Shown: positions 62,365-64,000 of the stretch, one piece after another
How the letters are laid out: every line of letters starts with the position of its first letter
Numbering within the stretch: the first letter of the stretch is position 1
Assembly: GCF_009650435.1 (NCBI RefSeq)
Contig: NZ_VVIP01000043.1
Location: 248,001-312,000, forward strand
Length of the DNA stretch: 64,000 nt
From: Foetidibacter luteolus
Lineage (GTDB): Bacteria; Bacteroidota; Bacteroidia; Chitinophagales; Chitinophagaceae
Reading direction: 5' to 3'
Translations under genes and position numbers: made by a program
The notes under the pieces: model-generated
The model's database searches: none
What the model was told of the DNA's origin: nothing
What the model saw: only the letters and a program-made list of their open reading frames with translations

Positions 62365-63438
62365 TTACAATTTTTCCTGCAAACCATTTATAAACCTGTT
62401 GATATAGCTCGGGTACGTCCACCGGTGGCCCAGCCGTACAATAACCAGGTTTTTGGAGGGGTCAACATACACCTGCTGGTTAAGTACGCCCTGCGCAAAA
62501 TAAGTGCTGCCGGTGCGGGATAGCCACCACTGGTTTTTGTAGCGGTAGCCCTGTATGCTATCCCGGTTGGTGATAGAGTTTACCCATTGCGTGGGAATGA
62601 GCTGCCGCCCGTTCCACCAGCCATTCTTCAGATATAGCACGCCCAGCTTGGCAAAATCCCTTGCGGTGGCATTAAGGCAGCAAAAAGCCCGCACTTCATC
62701 GCGGCCATCGGTATTCCACGTAGCATCGCTTTCCATACCCAATGGTTCCCATAGCTTTTGCCGCAGGTAATCTTCCGTTTTGCGGCCGGTGGCTTTTTCC
62801 AGTATAAACGATAGTATTTGCGTATTCAGGCTCTGGTATTCAAAATCGCCGTTACCATTGTCAAGGCCGGTCTGCAGCATTTTTTTACGCATGTTGTTTT
62901 TAAAACCAAGCTGTATAACATCGGATGTTGGGCTGTTGTAACGCTCTGTAAACTTAAGGTTGGTACGCATGTCCAGCACCTGCTGAATGGTAATGTGTGC
63001 ATAGCCTGTATCGGTTTTCAATAAGTCTGGCAGGTAATTGGTAATGGGCTCAGCCGTGCTTTTTATATAGCCTTCACTAATGGCTATGGCTACCAGGGTG
63101 CCTACAAAAGATTTGGCTACGGAAAAAGAGGGCAGCTTGCTTAGCGTATCAAAACCATTAAAGTAACGCTCGTAAATAATACTGTCGTTGCGTATTACCA
63201 AAAAAGCGGCGGTTTGCGTACCGGCCAGGTTGCTGTCTAAAAAATTACCCAGGCCCGTATAGTTGCCGGCAGCAGGTTGTATAAAACGGTAGGGGCTGTC
63301 ACTTTTGGGTATGGTTACAGAGGCAAGTTTTTCATGGTCCTGCAGGTTGAACTTCCTGAACTTGTAGGCCCGTGCCAGGTAGCAGGAGCTGAACAGGCAA
63401 ACAGCAAAAACAAGCAGCAGGCCATTTATCAGTTTCAT
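62365..63438 (-). CDS. Serine hydrolase (beta-lactamase/penicillin-binding fold lipoprotein)
   Basis: 357 aa. Lipobox LFSSC at the signal peptide end. The active-site S-x-x-K is SVAK (LPSFSVAKSFVGT), then YQSLNTQIL (Y-x-N-like) and RLGHRW near the C-terminus in place of a K-T-G box. The family is class C beta-lactamase-related esterases or peptidases. It is exported to the periplasm or outer membrane. Single gene; substrate unknown. Confidence 0.88.
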   Translation of the reverse strand: MKLINGLLLVFAVCLFSSCYLARAYKFRKFNLQDHEKLASVTIPKSDSPYRFIQPAAGNYTGLGNFLDSNLAGTQTAAFLVIRNDSIIYERYFNGFDTLSKLPSFSVAKSFVGTLVAIAISEGYIKSTAEPITNYLPDLLKTDTGYAHITIQQVLDMRTNLKFTERYNSPTSDVIQLGFKNNMRKKMLQTGLDNGNGDFEYQSLNTQILSFILEKATGRKTEDYLRQKLWEPLGMESDATWNTDGRDEVRAFCCLNATARDFAKLGVLYLKNGWWNGRQLIPTQWVNSITNRDSIQGYRYKNQWWLSRTGSTYFAQGVLNQQVYVDPSKNLVIVRLGHRWTYPSYINRFINGLQEKL

Positions 63439-63500
63439 ACTATTAAGATAAAACCTTACCTATTGTCAACTTCGCCAGTTACTCTCTAATTTTTGTTAAA

Positions 63501-63938
63501 CTATTCATTACTGTTAAACATCTTTTTCATTTTGGCGGCCTGCCTTGCCGCCAGCAGGCCTTTTACCAGGTACACGATTATAATGAGTTTGATGATGCCA
63601 CCGCTAATAAGCGCAGAGGGGTTTTCAATTACATCCACAGTAACCAGCAACACATAAAAAATAAGCGTGATTAATATAGCTGTAAAGGGGTAGCGTTTAC
63701 ATAACAAAGCCATGGCAAAGAAAAACACGGCAACCCCGCCAAAAACAAACCCCATCAAAAGCCTTCTTTCTGCGGCGGACAGGTAAATAACAACAACACC
63801 TGCCAACAGTTGTACCACCGCCACAATGTAAATGGTATTTTCAGCAGACCTTATTTTTCTTTCATAGGCGGCAGTATCAAAAACGTCTTCCAGCAAATTT
63901 TTCTGCTGCCCTGTTTTCTGTGTTTCCTGCTGCTCCAT
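63501..63938 (-). CDS. Membrane protein of unknown function
   Basis: 145 aa. A soluble N-terminal 30 residues (LLEDVFDTAAYERKIRSAEN) and four membrane helices (TIYIVAVVQLLAGVVVIYLS, LLMGFVFGGVAVFFFAMALL, AILITLIFYVLLVTVDVI, LIIIVYLVKGLLAA). No family recognised. It follows the window edge repeat and reads toward the serine hydrolase, which lies 62 bp further on. Confidence 0.65.
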   Translation of the reverse strand: MEQQETQKTGQQKNLLEDVFDTAAYERKIRSAENTIYIVAVVQLLAGVVVIYLSAAERRLLMGFVFGGVAVFFFAMALLCKRYPFTAILITLIFYVLLVTVDVIENPSALISGGIIKLIIIVYLVKGLLAARQAAKMKKMFNSNE

Positions 63939-63973
63939 AACCGTGTTTATAGTATTTAATATTACGATTTTTT

Positions 63974-64000
63974 TTATGGGCCCGGCAGAAGGTTTGTTAT
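63974..64000 (+). repeat. Dispersed repeat family B, copy 8 (cut by the window edge)
   Basis: ATGGGCCCGGCAGAAGG is the family B head; the rest of the copy lies outside the window. Confidence 0.65.

Overview
This window comes from a member of the Bacteroidota, most likely the family Chitinophagaceae. The evidence is the TAnnTTTG-type -7 promoter boxes, a cbb3 oxidase in which CcoN and CcoO are one fused protein, a fused alpha/beta 2-oxoacid dehydrogenase E1, LytS/LytTR regulation, many lipoproteins and short Bacteroidota-only families. The placement is by gene content; I could not run a search. The DNA is chromosomal in character: about 52 genes, no tRNA or rRNA, no integrase or transposase, and no CRISPR array.

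Layout. 0-5 kb: RecQ helicase, arabinose-5-phosphate isomerase and mannose-1-phosphate guanylyltransferase. 5.2-12.7 kb (minus strand): a complete retron. It has a retron reverse transcriptase with the NAxxH and VTG hallmarks. Between that gene and the next gene upstream lies a structured RNA with its own promoter, a 16-bp a1/a2 repeat, three short msr hairpins and a 27-bp msd stem. A winged-helix/SWIM zinc-finger protein and a WGR/HEAT (ARM)-repeat protein accompany it. This set fits what I recall as type XIII retrons. A small YcxB-like membrane protein sits inside the cassette and a membrane-bound MutS-family ATPase is divergent from it. 14.9-27 kb: sensor kinase, ABC exporter, fused E1, an HxlR/flavin monooxygenase pair with a palindromic operator, a TetR/short-chain dehydrogenase pair with two matching operators, a small-membrane-protein/methyltransferase pair, and a LytS/LytTR two-component system.

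27-46.6 kb is a micro-oxic respiration region. It holds ccoS-ccoNO-ccoQ-ccoP-ccoG-fixH-safE with the copper ATPase ccoI, oxygen-independent HemN, a response regulator fused to a CRP/FNR-type DNA-binding module with its PAS kinase, a DoxX-like protein, a universal stress protein and a flavin/FMN-binding protein. An identical 14-bp FNR-like palindrome lies before the cco operon and before the 45.0/45.2 kb gene pair, and looser copies lie before the kinase operon and hemN. 46.7-64 kb holds a cytochrome c lipoprotein, Hsp20, several envelope proteins, a UvrD helicase fused to an Fe-S PD-(D/E)XK nuclease, a beta-propeller/beta-barrel outer-membrane protein, and hydrolases.

The intergenic spaces are full of dispersed repeats: 19 copies of three families (A, B and C). 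A and B share a 9-bp palindromic core. Two further structures stand out. One is a 163-bp nested dyad at 34.1 kb, made of four 17-bp palindromes spaced about 49 bp apart and mirrored around one centre. The other is a 236-bp MITE-like element at 43.3 kb. The strongest findings are the retron with its RNA and the 34.1-kb dyad.
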